The notes under the pieces are model-generated. The model had not been told where the DNA came from and ran no database searches. It was given only the letters and a program-made list of their open reading frames with translations. 64,000 nucleotides of DNA from Nocardioides sp. zg-1230 (GTDB lineage: Bacteria > Actinomycetota > Actinomycetes > Propionibacteriales > Nocardioidaceae). Of this stretch, positions 1 to 9,363 are shown in pieces. The stretch is from contig NZ_JABJQZ010000001.1 of assembly GCF_013155335.1 (NCBI RefSeq), positions 248,001 through 312,000 of the forward strand, in the 5' to 3' direction. A program made the translations under genes and the position numbers. Numbering within the stretch: position 1 is the stretch's first letter; every line of letters starts with the position of its first letter.

Positions 1-79
1 CCCACCGACACCGCGCTTGCAGCTGATGCTGACGCCCTCCCGACATCAGCCGCACGACCAGAGCCTGCCGGCATGAGGA

Positions 80-664
80 CTACCGGACGAGCGCGTCGAG
101 GGCGGCCTCCGCCGCCTCGGGCGCGAGGTGGCCGAGCGTGATCAGCTGCGCCATCCCGTGCACCGTCGACCAGAGCGCGGCCGACAGGGCCATCGGGTCG
201 CGACCCTCCCAGCCGGGCTCCTGCACGAGCTCGTCGACCAGGGAGCCGAGCAGCTCCTCGTTGCGGGCGATCAGGGGCGCCATCTCCGCGCTGGGTGCGC
301 CCGCGGCGCAGTAGTCCGGGTCGAAGACCAGCGCGAACGCCTGCGGGTGGGCGGCGGCGTACGCGACGTAGGCCAGTCCGAGCGCACGCACCTTCGCAAC
401 CGTCCCCTCGGCCGCGGCGACCGCCTCCTCCTGGGCGGCCAGCAGTGCCGCCATGCCGCGCACCCCGAGCGCGCTGAGCAGCGCGGCGCGGTCGCCGAAG
501 TGGTGGTAGGGCGCGTTGTGGCTCACCCCGGCCCGCCGGGCGACCTCGCGCAGGCTGATCTTGGCCGCCGACGTGGTCTCGAGCAGGTCGAGCGCGGCGT
601 CCTCGAGCGCGGCCTGCAGGTTGCCGTGGTGGTATCCGGCCGCAGATCTTGACATGAGCAACAT
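80..664 (-). CDS. TetR/AcrR family transcriptional regulator
   Basis: This is a 194-residue one-component repressor of the TetR family. The N-terminal helix-turn-helix lies at about residues 11-57 (key stretch SLREVARRAGVSHNAPYHHF), followed by an all-helical C-terminal ligand/dimer domain of the WHG type. The ATG at 664 is chosen because GGAG lies just upstream; an in-frame ATG at 655 is the alternative. The gene is divergent from the flavodoxin-fold oxidoreductase at 721, and the short gap holds a palindrome at 671-713 that overlaps this gene's ribosome binding site. Autorepression and control of the oxidoreductase are inferred from that layout. The ligand is unknown. Confidence 0.9.
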   Translation of the reverse strand: MLLMSRSAAGYHHGNLQAALEDAALDLLETTSAAKISLREVARRAGVSHNAPYHHFGDRAALLSALGVRGMAALLAAQEEAVAAAEGTVAKVRALGLAYVAYAAAHPQAFALVFDPDYCAAGAPSAEMAPLIARNEELLGSLVDELVQEPGWEGRDPMALSAALWSTVHGMAQLITLGHLAPEAAEAALDALVR

Positions 665-670
665 CCTACT

Positions 671-713
671 CCAATGTGGACGTTGTCCAGATTCTTGTCA
701 CTGTCCAGATTGG
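671..713. promoter_or_regulatory. Probable TetR operator between divergent genes
   Basis: The outer arms CCAAT and ATTGG bracket an imperfect 43-bp dyad. Inside it the sequence TGGACGTTGTCCA (677-689) is a perfect inverted repeat around GTT. The 10-mer TGTCCAGATT occurs twice, at 684 and 702. The block occupies the whole gap between the two divergent starts, the usual place for a TetR operator. Confidence 0.6.
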
Positions 714-720
714 AGCCACC

Positions 721-1338
721 ATGGGCAACGTCCTCGTCATCGACGGCCACCCCGACCCCGCTTCTCTCACCGCCCGCCTTACTGCGTCGTACGCCGACGG
801 CGCCGCGGCCACCGTGCTCGTCCTGCGCGACCTCGACTTCGACCTCACCCTCCACACTGGCTACCGGACGCCGCAGGGCCTCGAGCCCGACCTGGCCCGC
901 GCGCACGAGCTGCTCGAGTGGGCCGACCACGTCGCCGTCTTCACGCCACTGTGGTGGGGCTCGGTGCCCGCGCTCCTCAAGGGCTTCTTCGACCGCACGC
1001 TCGAGCGCGGCTGGGCCTTCCGCTACAAGGACAACGGGATGCCCGAGGGCCTGCTCGCCGGGCGCACCGGCCGGCTCGCGGTCACCTCCGACTCGCCGCG
1101 GTGGTACCTGCCGCTCGTCGGCGACAGCACCGTCAAGCAGGTGCGCGGCCGCACCATGGAGTTCTGCGGCATCAAGCCGACGCGGGTCACGCGCTACGCC
1201 GACGTGCGCGGGCGGACGCCCGAGCAGATCGAGCAGTGGATCCGGGAGGCGGCCGACCTCGGCGCCGCCGACGCATCACGTCCCGGGCGTCCCGGTCGCC
1301 GACCCCACCCCGACGTCGTACGCCCGGCCGCGGCCTGA
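721..1338 (+). CDS. Flavodoxin-fold NAD(P)H dehydrogenase (quinone) family protein
   Basis: This 205-residue protein has the flavodoxin-like fold of NAD(P)H:quinone oxidoreductases and FMN-dependent reductases. An N-terminal beta strand and FMN loop are visible (VLVIDGHPDPAS), then the family signature FTPLWWGSVPALLKGFFDR at about residues 80-98, and a later GR-rich turn. It would carry out two-electron reduction of quinones or electrophiles in the cytoplasm. GGAG six bases ahead supports the ATG at 721; a GTG at 676 would run through the operator. The C-terminus is an Arg/Pro-rich tail of low complexity. Control by the divergent TetR protein is likely. Confidence 0.85.
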   Translation: MGNVLVIDGHPDPASLTARLTASYADGAAATVLVLRDLDFDLTLHTGYRTPQGLEPDLARAHELLEWADHVAVFTPLWWGSVPALLKGFFDRTLERGWAFRYKDNGMPEGLLAGRTGRLAVTSDSPRWYLPLVGDSTVKQVRGRTMEFCGIKPTRVTRYADVRGRTPEQIEQWIREAADLGAADASRPGRPGRRPHPDVVRPAAA

Positions 1339-1501
1339 GCCTGGTTCCATCGATCGACGCCGTCGCGAGCGACACCAGGCGGGTGTGCTGGCAAGGCGGA
1401 GGGCCGAAGGCGGGCCGCCAGGCGCGTCGAGCGCGCGACAACGCAGTCAAGCGCGCCCGAATGGTGGCGCGCAGCAGGCGAGAGATCGGTGGAACCAGGC
1501 T
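1339..1501. repeat. 163-bp element with 17-18 bp terminal inverted repeats
   Basis: The segment exactly fills the gap between two convergent genes. It begins with GCCTGGTTCCATCGATC and ends with the near-complement GATCGGTGGAACCAGGC, with one mismatch. The interior has no coding potential but further GC-rich self-complementary stretches. It could be a bidirectional terminator or a copy of a non-autonomous palindromic element; the internal length favours the latter. Confidence 0.5.
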
Positions 1502-1504
1502 GAG

Positions 1505-2416
1505 TCAGCCGAGCCGCTCGACCGCCCCGACCGCCTTCTCCACGCGGTCGGGGTCGTCGTGCGCGACCCAGACGATGCGCGGGTCCTTGCGGAACCACGA
1601 GTCCTGGCGGCGCGCGAAGCGGCGCGTGGCGACGGTCGTCTGCTCGATCGCCTCGGCGAGGCTGCGGTCGCCGGCGAGGAAGCCCATCACCTCGCGGTAG
1701 CCGATGGCCCGCGAGGCCGTGCGGGCGTCGGCGAGGCCGTGGGCCAGCAGCGCCTCGACCTCCTCCACGAACCCGCCGGCGAACATCTCCTCGACCCGCC
1801 GGGCGATCCGCGCGTCGAGCGTCGGCCGGTCGACGTCGACGCCGATCTGCACCGTCAGCGGGTCGACGTACTCCAGGCGCGGGAGGCTGGCGCTGAACGG
1901 CCGGCCGGTGAGCGCGACCACCTCGAGCGCGCGGACGACGCGGCGCCCGTTGTCGGGCAGGATCGCCGCCGCCGCCTCGGGATCCACCCCCGCCAGCCGC
2001 TCGTGCAGCGCGTGGCTGCCCACCCGCTCGAGCTCGGCCTCGAGCTCGCGCCGCAGCGAGTCGTCGGTGCCGGGGAACTCGAACCGGTCGACGATCGCGC
2101 GGGTGTAGAGCGCGGAGCCGCCGACCAGCACCGGGGTGGCGTCGCGGCCGCGGATGTCGGCGATCGCGTCGCGCGCCCAGCCCTGGAAGAGCGCGACGGT
2201 GGCGGGTGCGGTGACGTCGTACAGGTCGAGCAGGTGGTGCGGGATGCCGCGGCGCTCCGACTCCGGCAGCTTGGCTGTGCCGACGTCCATCCCGCGGTAC
2301 ACCTGCATCGCGTCGGTGTTGACCACCTCTCCCCCGAGCCGCTCGGCGAGGTCGAGGCTCAGCCCGGTCTTGCCGGACGCCGTCGCGCCGACGAGGGCGA
2401 CGACCGGACGAGGCAT
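1505..2416 (-). CDS. miaA: tRNA dimethylallyltransferase
   Basis: MiaA transfers a dimethylallyl group from DMAPP to N6 of A37 in tRNAs that read codons starting with U. The 303-residue protein has the P-loop GATASGKT at residues 10-17, the DAMQVYRGMDVGTAK block and the usual length for the family. Its product is the substrate of MiaB, encoded at 4682-6187 on the same strand, although the two genes are separated here. The gene is convergent with the oxidoreductase upstream in the map. Confidence 0.95.
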   Translation of the reverse strand: MPRPVVALVGATASGKTGLSLDLAERLGGEVVNTDAMQVYRGMDVGTAKLPESERRGIPHHLLDLYDVTAPATVALFQGWARDAIADIRGRDATPVLVGGSALYTRAIVDRFEFPGTDDSLRRELEAELERVGSHALHERLAGVDPEAAAAILPDNGRRVVRALEVVALTGRPFSASLPRLEYVDPLTVQIGVDVDRPTLDARIARRVEEMFAGGFVEEVEALLAHGLADARTASRAIGYREVMGFLAGDRSLAEAIEQTTVATRRFARRQDSWFRKDPRIVWVAHDDPDRVEKAVGAVERLG

Positions 2417-2452
2417 GCCCCGATTGTCGCAGCGTGGCTAGTCTCGGGACCC

Positions 2453-2671
2453 ATGGGATTCCTGGACAAGGCGAAGGCCAAGCTCACCGACGCGGTCGAC
2501 CAGCACGGCGACAAGATCGCGCAGGGCATCGACAAGGCCGGCGACATGGTCAACGACAAGACCGGCGGCAAGCACGCCGACAAGATCGACCAGGCCACCG
2601 GCAAGGCGCGCGACGCGCTCGACTCCCTCGATGGCAGGAACGACGACATCCCGCCGGGCACCACCCGCTGA
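2453..2671 (+). CDS. Small MT0933-like antitoxin-family protein
   Basis: This 72-residue, Lys/Asp-rich helical protein resembles the MT0933/Rv0909-like antitoxin family in layout: MGFLDKAKAKL at the start, then amphipathic repeats of the DKIDQATGKARD kind. No toxin-like partner lies beside it; the next gene is a NUDIX hydrolase 20 bases downstream. In actinobacteria such genes are often solitary, so a toxin-antitoxin role is only a family label. CsbD-like stress protein is the alternative reading. Confidence 0.7.
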   Translation: MGFLDKAKAKLTDAVDQHGDKIAQGIDKAGDMVNDKTGGKHADKIDQATGKARDALDSLDGRNDDIPPGTTR

Positions 2672-2691
2672 CCCGGTTCTACGGTGGCCGC

Positions 2692-3195
2692 GTGAGTGAC
2701 CGCTTCGCCCTCGTCCCGGCGTCCTACGTCTACCTGCTGCGCGACGGGACCGACGGCACGGAGGTCCTCCTCCAGCGACGCGGACCCGTCCCCTACATGC
2801 CCGACCACTGGGCCGCCGCGGCCGCCGGGCACGTCGAGCCGGGCGAGACGGCGTACGACGCCGCGCGCCGCGAGGCGGTCGAGGAGCTCGGCATCACCGA
2901 CGTCGCGCTCGAGTTCGCCTTCTCGATGCAGCGCAGCCAGTTCGGTCCGGCGATCGAGGAACGGGTCGACTGGTTCTTCACCGCCCGCTCGTGGACGGGC
3001 GAGCCGCGGATCCTCGAGCCGGAGAAGGCGGCTGAGCTGGGGTGGTTCCCCCTCGACGCGCTCCCCGAACCGATGGTCCCGCACGAGGCGCACGCGCTCG
3101 CCCACCTGCTGTCCGGGGTCGGCTACCTCACCTTCGGGTGGGACGCTCGCCCGAGCGGGGGTGGCCGGCCGACGGCCACCGCGACAGGATCGTGA
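2692..3195 (+). CDS. NUDIX hydrolase
   Basis: This 167-residue protein has a complete Nudix box at about residues 43-65 (G-x5-E-x7-R-E-x2-E-E-x-G), which coordinates metal for cleavage of nucleoside diphosphate-linked substrates. The region before it (VYLLRDG...VLLQRR) and after it (VDWFFTAR, LGWFPLDALP) matches the small NTP/NDP-sugar pyrophosphohydrolases. The substrate cannot be read from the sequence. The start is GTG preceded by GGTGG. Confidence 0.9.
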   Translation: MSDRFALVPASYVYLLRDGTDGTEVLLQRRGPVPYMPDHWAAAAAGHVEPGETAYDAARREAVEELGITDVALEFAFSMQRSQFGPAIEERVDWFFTARSWTGEPRILEPEKAAELGWFPLDALPEPMVPHEAHALAHLLSGVGYLTFGWDARPSGGGRPTATATGS

Positions 3196-3220
3196 TGAGT
3201 GACCCCCAGGGAGGGATTCG

Positions 3221-3526
3221 ATGACCAACGAAGAGCTGAGCCCGATGCCCGAGCCGTACGCCGAGGAGCCTCAGCTGGTGCCCGGCGGAGTCGACGCGCT
3301 CGAGGAGGACCCCGCCGACTCGGGCCTCGCGCGTGACCTCGACCCCGACGACAACCCCGCCGTGGACGACGTCCTGCCCGACGAGATCTCCGAGCCCGAC
3401 GAGAAGTCGCAGGCCCCCGACGACGGGGCTGAGGACAAGGAGTCCGACACCCCGCGGTCGTCGGGCGACGACGCACCCAGCGCCGGCCAGGAGGCCGAGG
3501 ACGGCTCCCCGGAGCCCCCGGCCTGA
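3221..3526 (+). CDS. Acidic, disordered small protein of unknown function
   Basis: I do not recognise a function. The 101 residues are rich in Asp, Glu, Pro and Ser, with no hydrophobic core, so the protein is probably disordered. The middle (LVPGGVDALEEDPADSGL, then DPDDNPAVDDVLPDE) looks more constrained than the ends. The ATG follows a strong GGGAGGG ribosome binding site, which supports real translation. It lies 25 bases after the NUDIX gene and ends nine bases before a hairpin. Confidence 0.75.
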   Translation: MTNEELSPMPEPYAEEPQLVPGGVDALEEDPADSGLARDLDPDDNPAVDDVLPDEISEPDEKSQAPDDGAEDKESDTPRSSGDDAPSAGQEAEDGSPEPPA

Positions 3527-3535
3527 GTCAGGATC

Positions 3536-3574
3536 GTGGAGGATCCGAGTCGCCAGGTGGCTCGGATCTTCCAC
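3536..3574. terminator. Bidirectional hairpin between convergent genes
   Basis: GTGGAGGATCCGAG (3536-3549) pairs with CTCGGATCTTCCAC (3561-3574) around an 11-base loop, with one G-T pair. It starts nine bases after the acidic protein stop and lies two bases beyond the AbiEi-like stop, so it can end both transcripts. The same arm sequence recurs at 4624-4662. Confidence 0.7.
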
Positions 3575-3576
3575 GG

Positions 3577-4563
3577 TCACGCCGCCTCGAGGAAGGCGCA
3601 CCCCGCGCCGCACGCTCGGCCCGGGGGCCAGCCGTCCCGTTCCAGCAGGGCCGAGACCTTGACCGCGGTCGAGCACGGCCGCCCGACGACCTGCCCCCAG
3701 GTGAGTCGAACGGTGTCGCGGCCCTCGACCGCCGCGTCGAGGTCGCGTTCGAAGTCCCGGTCCCGCTGCTCGGCGGAGTCGTGGAACAGGCGGCCGTCGA
3801 GCTCGATGAGTCGCGTCCCGTAGTCCGCGTCGCGATACACGATGCCGGTGGCCGTCCCGGCTCGGCGCTGGCGTTGGGCGCGCGGCAGGCCGTGCGGGCG
3901 CTCGACGCGGGTGAGGAACGCGTGCTCCAGCACCGAGCACGTCCCCTCGGCGACGTCCCGAAGCACTGCTTCGAGGAAGTCCCGCCGCGGCGCCCTCTTC
4001 CGGGAGGCCAGGGCCTGCCGCATCCGGACGGCCGTGGTGTGGCGGCCCTGCACCGCCCGCGCCACCGCGCCGACGGCAGCAAGGTCCCCCACTGCGGACA
4101 GCGCGACGGCGAGCGCAGCCTCGTCGTAGCGCATCCGGGGCGGACCAAGGTTCCAGTGCACCCGGTCGAGGACGAGAAAGGTGCGCGTCACCTGGACACC
4201 TCGTGGTGCCACCACTCGCCTGCTGCGAGGGACGACCACCTGGATCGGTCCGGCGTCGTCGCCGGCTCGGCCCGGACCGTCGGCAGCCCGCATGGCGGAG
4301 GCACCGCCGAGGGCCGCACCGAGGTCGGCACCGGCCAGTCCTTGCGGGCTCGAGCAGGCAAGCACAGCACCCCACGCCCGCTGCGCCCAGGACGGCTCGC
4401 CTGTGTGATCGACGTACACACCGGGCAGGAGCGGGGCAAGCTCATGGCGGCGGACGAGCCGACGTACGTCGTGGGCCTGCATGCCCACCTGCAGTGCCTG
4501 GGCGCGGGAGACCACGCCACCCTGAGCGAGGAGGAGACGATCGAGACCGGTCACGCGACCCAC
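3577..4563 (-). CDS. AbiEi-type winged-helix protein with C-terminal DUF559/Vsr-like nuclease domain
   Basis: Residues 1-50 resemble the winged-helix domain of type IV AbiEi antitoxins (LLLAQGGVVSRAQAL...LVRRHELAPLLPGVY). The last third, from about residue 205, has the order of a restriction-endonuclease-like DUF559 domain: RVERPHGLPRAQRQ, then DADYGTRLIELDGRLFHD, then RDRDFERDLDAA. No AbiEii toxin gene adjoins. Such fusions are frequent in Nocardioides-type genomes and their function is unestablished; sensing or defence is inference. The gene sits between two matching hairpins. The start is GTG; another GTG three codons in is possible. Confidence 0.75.
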   Translation of the reverse strand: MGRVTGLDRLLLAQGGVVSRAQALQVGMQAHDVRRLVRRHELAPLLPGVYVDHTGEPSWAQRAWGAVLACSSPQGLAGADLGAALGGASAMRAADGPGRAGDDAGPIQVVVPRSRRVVAPRGVQVTRTFLVLDRVHWNLGPPRMRYDEAALAVALSAVGDLAAVGAVARAVQGRHTTAVRMRQALASRKRAPRRDFLEAVLRDVAEGTCSVLEHAFLTRVERPHGLPRAQRQRRAGTATGIVYRDADYGTRLIELDGRLFHDSAEQRDRDFERDLDAAVEGRDTVRLTWGQVVGRPCSTAVKVSALLERDGWPPGRACGAGCAFLEAA

Positions 4564-4623
4564 GGTCGCGTGCAGCGCAGTGCTGCGCGATCCCCTGCCG
4601 GCAATCTGTGGATGACCGCGATC

Positions 4624-4662
4624 GTGGAGGAATCAGGTCACCTGATGGCTCGGATCCTCCAC
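4624..4662. terminator. Hairpin downstream of miaB, sibling of the 3536 hairpin
   Basis: Outer arms GTGGAGGA and TCCTCCAC enclose a second palindrome, ATCAGGTCACCTGAT. It lies 20 bases beyond the miaB stop and 60 bases ahead of the AbiEi-like start. It probably terminates miaB; an operator role for the AbiEi-like protein is possible. Confidence 0.55.
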
Positions 4663-4681
4663 AGTCTCGCGGACGAGGCGG

Positions 4682-6187
4682 TCAGCCGCAGGCGTTGGCC
4701 GCGGGCGGGAGGGGTGCCGGGACGCCGACCGACGGCATGCCGAGGCCCACGGAGGACGCGGCGGGCGGGGTCGACGTACGACGCTCCCAGGCGTCGCCGG
4801 CGCGGGTGCGGCGCACGGAGCGGATCGGCAGGTCGGCGACGAGGTGGTGCGGGGCGGCGTAGGTGATCTCGACGGTCACCATGTCGCCGGGGCGAACCGA
4901 GTCCTCGGAGACCTGCGAGAAGTCGGCGGCGAAGTGCACGAGCCGGTTGTCGGAGGCGCGGCCTGACAGCCGCTTGGTGGCGAGGTCCTTGCGGCCCTCG
5001 CCCTCGGCGACCATCAGCTCGACGGTGCGCCCGACGAGGGCCTTGTTCTCCGACCAGGAGATCTCCTCGACGACCTCGACGAGGCGCTGGTAGCGGTCCT
5101 TGACGACGTCGGCGGGCACCTGGTCCTCCAGAACCGCGGCCGGCGTGCCGGGACGCTTGGAGTACTGGAAGGTGAAGGCGGCCGAGAAGCGGGCGGCGCG
5201 CACGACGTCGAGGGTGGCCTGGAAGTCCTCCTCGGTCTCGCCCGGGAAGCCGACGATGATGTCGGTCGTGATCGCGGCGTCGGGGATCGCGGCGCGGACG
5301 CGCTCGATGATGCCGAGGTACTTCGACTGGCGGTAGGAGCGGCGCATGTCGCGCAGCACCTTGTCGGAACCGGACTGCAGCGGCATGTGGAGTGACGGCA
5401 TGACGTTCGGCGTGGCGGCCATCGCCTCGATGACGTCGTCGGTGAACTCCGCGGGGTGCGGCGAGGTGAAGCGCACCCGCTCGAGGCCCTCGACGTCGCC
5501 GCACGCGCGCAGCAGCTTGGAGAAGGCCTGGCGGTCGCCGAACTCGACGCCGTAGGCGTTGACGTTCTGCCCGAGCAGGGTGATCTCGGTGACGCCCTCG
5601 GCGACCAGCGCCTCGACCTCGGCGAGGATCTCGCCGGGGCGACGGTCCTTCTCCTTGCCGCGCAGCGCCGGGACGATGCAGAACGTGCAGGTGTTGTTGC
5701 AGCCGACCGAGATCGAGACCCAGGCGGCGTACGCCGACTCACGCTTGGTGGGCAGCGTCGACGGGAACACCGACAGCGACTCGAGGATCTCGACCTGCGC
5801 CTCCTCCTGGACACGCGCCCGCTCGAGCAGCACCGGCAGCGAGCCGATGTTGTGCGTGCCGAAGACGACGTCGACCCACGGCGCCCGCTTCGTGATGGTG
5901 TCGCGGTCCTTCTGCGCGAGGCAGCCACCGACCGCGATCTGCATGCCGGGCGTCGCAGCCTTGACCGGCGCGAGGTGGCCGAGGTTGCCGTAGAGCTTGT
6001 TGTCGGCGTTCTCCCGCACCGCGCAGGTGTTGAACACGACGACGTCCGCCTGCTCGTCCGACGTGGCGCGCACGTAGCCGGCGTCCTCCAGCAGGCCGCT
6101 GAGCCGCTCGGAGTCGTGGACGTTCATCTGGCACCCGTGGGTCTTGACCTCGTAGGTGCGGGCTGTGGTCTCTGCGACGGTGCTCAT
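4682..6187 (-). CDS. miaB: tRNA-2-methylthio-N6-dimethylallyladenosine synthase
   Basis: MiaB is a radical-SAM methylthiotransferase that converts i6A37 made by MiaA into ms2i6A37. The 501-residue protein has the N-terminal UPF0004 domain ([12 protein letters not shown], cluster cysteines), the radical-SAM motif CNNTCTFC at roughly residue 160, and a C-terminal TRAM domain. The ATG at 6187 gives the canonical N-terminus [20 protein letters not shown]; the open frame runs further upstream without family similarity. The last 40 residues beyond TRAM are low complexity. Confidence 0.95.
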   Translation of the reverse strand: MSTVAETTARTYEVKTHGCQMNVHDSERLSGLLEDAGYVRATSDEQADVVVFNTCAVRENADNKLYGNLGHLAPVKAATPGMQIAVGGCLAQKDRDTITKRAPWVDVVFGTHNIGSLPVLLERARVQEEAQVEILESLSVFPSTLPTKRESAYAAWVSISVGCNNTCTFCIVPALRGKEKDRRPGEILAEVEALVAEGVTEITLLGQNVNAYGVEFGDRQAFSKLLRACGDVEGLERVRFTSPHPAEFTDDVIEAMAATPNVMPSLHMPLQSGSDKVLRDMRRSYRQSKYLGIIERVRAAIPDAAITTDIIVGFPGETEEDFQATLDVVRAARFSAAFTFQYSKRPGTPAAVLEDQVPADVVKDRYQRLVEVVEEISWSENKALVGRTVELMVAEGEGRKDLATKRLSGRASDNRLVHFAADFSQVSEDSVRPGDMVTVEITYAAPHHLVADLPIRSVRRTRAGDAWERRTSTPPAASSVGLGMPSVGVPAPLPPAANACG

Positions 6188-6271
6188 CTCGCGCACAAGG
6201 GTACGGCGGTGGGCGGGGGCCCGGGAATCGCGAGGCCGCGCTAGTCCAGTCGGGGCACCTAGGCTCGCGCC

Positions 6272-6769
6272 ATGCCCCGCATGCACGCGCTCGAGCTGCT
6301 GCCCGACGACGCCGGCTGCGACGTCGTACGCCGTGACTGGCAGGCGCTGCGCGACGCTGGGCTGCCCTCGCAGCTGGACCACCGCGGCACCTCCAACAGC
6401 CCGCACGTCACGGTGCTCGCCGCACCGGCGCTGGACGGCGACGACGAGGAGCGGGCGGTCGACCTGGTGACCCCGCTCCTGCCGGCGCAGGTGCGCGCGT
6501 CGGGAATCGCGCTCCTCGGCGGCACGCGCGTCTCCCTCGTCCGCGTCCTGGACGTGCCGGACCCGCTGGTGCGCGTCGTGCTCGACCTGCGGTCACGGGT
6601 GCGCGACGTGCAGCACGTCGGCTGGCTCCCGCACATCACCCTGGCCCGCCGCCTGGACCGCGCCGACGTGGGCCGGGCGGTGGAGGTGCTGGGGCACGAG
6701 GACGTGCTCCTGACGCTGGCGTCGCTGCGACTCTGGGATCCCGACGCCGGAATCGTCACCACTCTGTAA
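6272..6769 (+). CDS. 2H phosphoesterase (2'-5' RNA ligase family) protein
   Basis: The 165-residue protein carries the two His motifs that define the 2H superfamily: SPHVTVL at about residue 44 and PHITLAR at about residue 122. Members act on 2',5' or cyclic 2',3' phosphodiesters of RNA or ADP-ribose products. Length and spacing fit LigT/ThpR relatives. It starts 84 bases from the divergent miaB. The physiological substrate is unknown. Confidence 0.85.
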   Translation: MPRMHALELLPDDAGCDVVRRDWQALRDAGLPSQLDHRGTSNSPHVTVLAAPALDGDDEERAVDLVTPLLPAQVRASGIALLGGTRVSLVRVLDVPDPLVRVVLDLRSRVRDVQHVGWLPHITLARRLDRADVGRAVEVLGHEDVLLTLASLRLWDPDAGIVTTL

Positions 6770-6828
6770 TGGTCCCGACGGGCCATGTGTGATGGCCCAA
6801 GCGGTCCACCTGCCGATAGGTTGCGCCT

Positions 6829-7605
<777 letters not shown>

Positions 7606-7690
7606 CCATCCCTGCCTGAACCATCCAGGCCGCAGCACACCCACCATCCACGGGGGCCGGACACTCGGCTCGGGAAAGAAGGAGAAGCAG

Positions 7691-8581
7691 ATGCGATTCA
7701 TCCGCACCAAGGCCGTGATCGCGACGGTCGGGCTGGCCCTCTCGCTGGCGGCCTGCGGCGACGCAGGTGACGACGGCGGCGAGGCCACCGACGTCGAGGT
7801 CCAGGAGAACGCCGCCGACGAGTTCGAGGACGGGACGGCGATGAAGGACTTCGCCGACTCCGGCGAGATCACCATCGGCGTCAAGTACGACCAGCCCGGG
7901 ATCGGCTTCAAGGGCGCCACCGACGACATGCCGGTCGGCTTCGACCCCGAGATCGGCAAGATCCTGGCCGGCTCGCTCGGCATCGCCCCCGAGGACATCA
8001 CCTGGAAGGAGACGATCTCCGACAACCGTGAGCCGTTCCTCCAGGAGGGCGAGGTCGACCTCGTCATCGCCTCGTACTCCATCACCGACGAGCGTCGCCA
8101 GGTCGTCGGCCAGGCCGGCCCCTACTACGTGACGGGCCAGCAGCTGCTGGTGAAGTCCGACAGCGACATCGAGAGCCTCGAGGACGTCGCGGGCACCGAG
8201 GTCTGCTCGGTGACCGGTTCCACCTCGCTGGAGAACATCAAGGCCGAGGGCGCCAAGCCGCGCGGCTTCGACACCTACTCCGAGTGCGTCGACCAGGTCC
8301 TGAGCGGCACGGTCGACGCCATGACGACCGACGGTGCGATCCTCCTCGGCTACGCCGCGGAGAACCCCGACGAGCTCAAGGTCGTCGTCGACCCGTTCTC
8401 CGAGGAGCGCTACGGCGTGGGCTACAGCCTCGACAAGCCCGAGATGTGCCAGTGGATCGTCGACACCCTCACCTCCGCGCAGGAGGACGGCACGTGGGGC
8501 GAGGCCTTCGAGGCCACCCTGGGCCAGTCGGGCGTCGAGACGCCCGAGCCGCCGGCGATGGACGAGTGCCCGGCCGCCTGA
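7691..8581 (+). CDS. gluB: Glutamate-binding lipoprotein of ABC transporter
   Basis: The 296-residue protein opens with a lipoprotein signal (MRFIRTKAVIATVGLALSL) and the lipobox LAAC, then an acidic linker and a type II periplasmic binding domain (ITIGVKYDQPGIGFKG, EVDLVIASYSITDERRQ, GTVDAMTTDGAIL). It captures extracellular glutamate or related amino acids and hands them to GluC/GluD. An AGAAGGAGAAG ribosome binding site lies just ahead of the ATG. Confidence 0.93.
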   Translation: MRFIRTKAVIATVGLALSLAACGDAGDDGGEATDVEVQENAADEFEDGTAMKDFADSGEITIGVKYDQPGIGFKGATDDMPVGFDPEIGKILAGSLGIAPEDITWKETISDNREPFLQEGEVDLVIASYSITDERRQVVGQAGPYYVTGQQLLVKSDSDIESLEDVAGTEVCSVTGSTSLENIKAEGAKPRGFDTYSECVDQVLSGTVDAMTTDGAILLGYAAENPDELKVVVDPFSEERYGVGYSLDKPEMCQWIVDTLTSAQEDGTWGEAFEATLGQSGVETPEPPAMDECPAA

Positions 8582-8673
8582 CGCCGGAGCACCTCACCAC
8601 CCGGATCACCACCTGATCGGACGCCGGCGGGCCACCAGGCCCGCCGGCGTCCCGCAGAGAGGAGCCCGCCGCC

Positions 8674-9363
8674 ATGGATGCGGTGTTCTCGAACTTCGAC
8701 GAGTTCCTGAAGGCGTTCGGCCTGACCATCGGCCTGTTCGTGGTCTCCGGCATCGCCTCGCTGGTGCTCGGGACCATCCTCGCCGTCCTCCGCGTCGGCC
8801 CCGTGTCGGTGCTCAACAAGGCGGCGGCGGTCTACGTCACGCTCTTCCGCAACACGCCGCTCCTGATGATCTTCATCTTCATCTTCATCGCGATGCCGGT
8901 GCTGGGCTACAACTTCAAGGTCGTCGAGGACATCGAGATCGCGGGCTGGAACGTCTCTGCCTTCTTCTTCCGCGCCTGCCTCGCGCTGACCCTCTACACC
9001 TCGGCCTTCGTCTGTGAGGCGATGCGCTCCGGCGTCAACGCCGTGCCGCTCGGGCAGGCCGAGGCCGGCCGCGCGATCGGCCTCACCTTCGCCCAGTCGA
9101 TGAGCCTGGTGATCCTCCCCCAGGCGGCGCGCGCGGTGATCCCGCCGATGACCAGCGTGCTGATCGCCCTGGCCAAGAACACCTCCGTGGCCGCGGCCTT
9201 CGGGCTCGCCGAGGCGACCGCCACGATGCGCGGCTTCACCAACGACAACGCCGACCAGCGGATCGGCATCTTCCTCGCGTTCGCGATCGGCTACATCATC
9301 GTCGTCGAGGTCATCTCGCTGGCGTCCTACTTCGTCGAGCGAAAGGTGAGGGTGGCCCGATGA
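8674..9363 (+). CDS. gluC: Glutamate ABC transporter permease
   Basis: This 229-residue membrane protein of the HisM/GlnP type has several hydrophobic segments and the EAA loop that docks the ATPase (GQAEAGRAIGLTFAQSM at about residues 127-143). It forms the channel with GluD. GAGAGGAG precedes the ATG. Its stop overlaps the gluD start by four bases (ATGA), indicating translational coupling. Confidence 0.92.
   Translation: MDAVFSNFDEFLKAFGLTIGLFVVSGIASLVLGTILAVLRVGPVSVLNKAAAVYVTLFRNTPLLMIFIFIFIAMPVLGYNFKVVEDIEIAGWNVSAFFFRACLALTLYTSAFVCEAMRSGVNAVPLGQAEAGRAIGLTFAQSMSLVILPQAARAVIPPMTSVLIALAKNTSVAAAFGLAEATATMRGFTNDNADQRIGIFLAFAIGYIIVVEVISLASYFVERKVRVAR

Noticed and set aside
2453-3195. Toxin-antitoxin pair of the MT0933-like protein and the NUDIX gene
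   Set aside because: The NUDIX protein has a complete catalytic box and ordinary family layout; nothing suggests a toxin.
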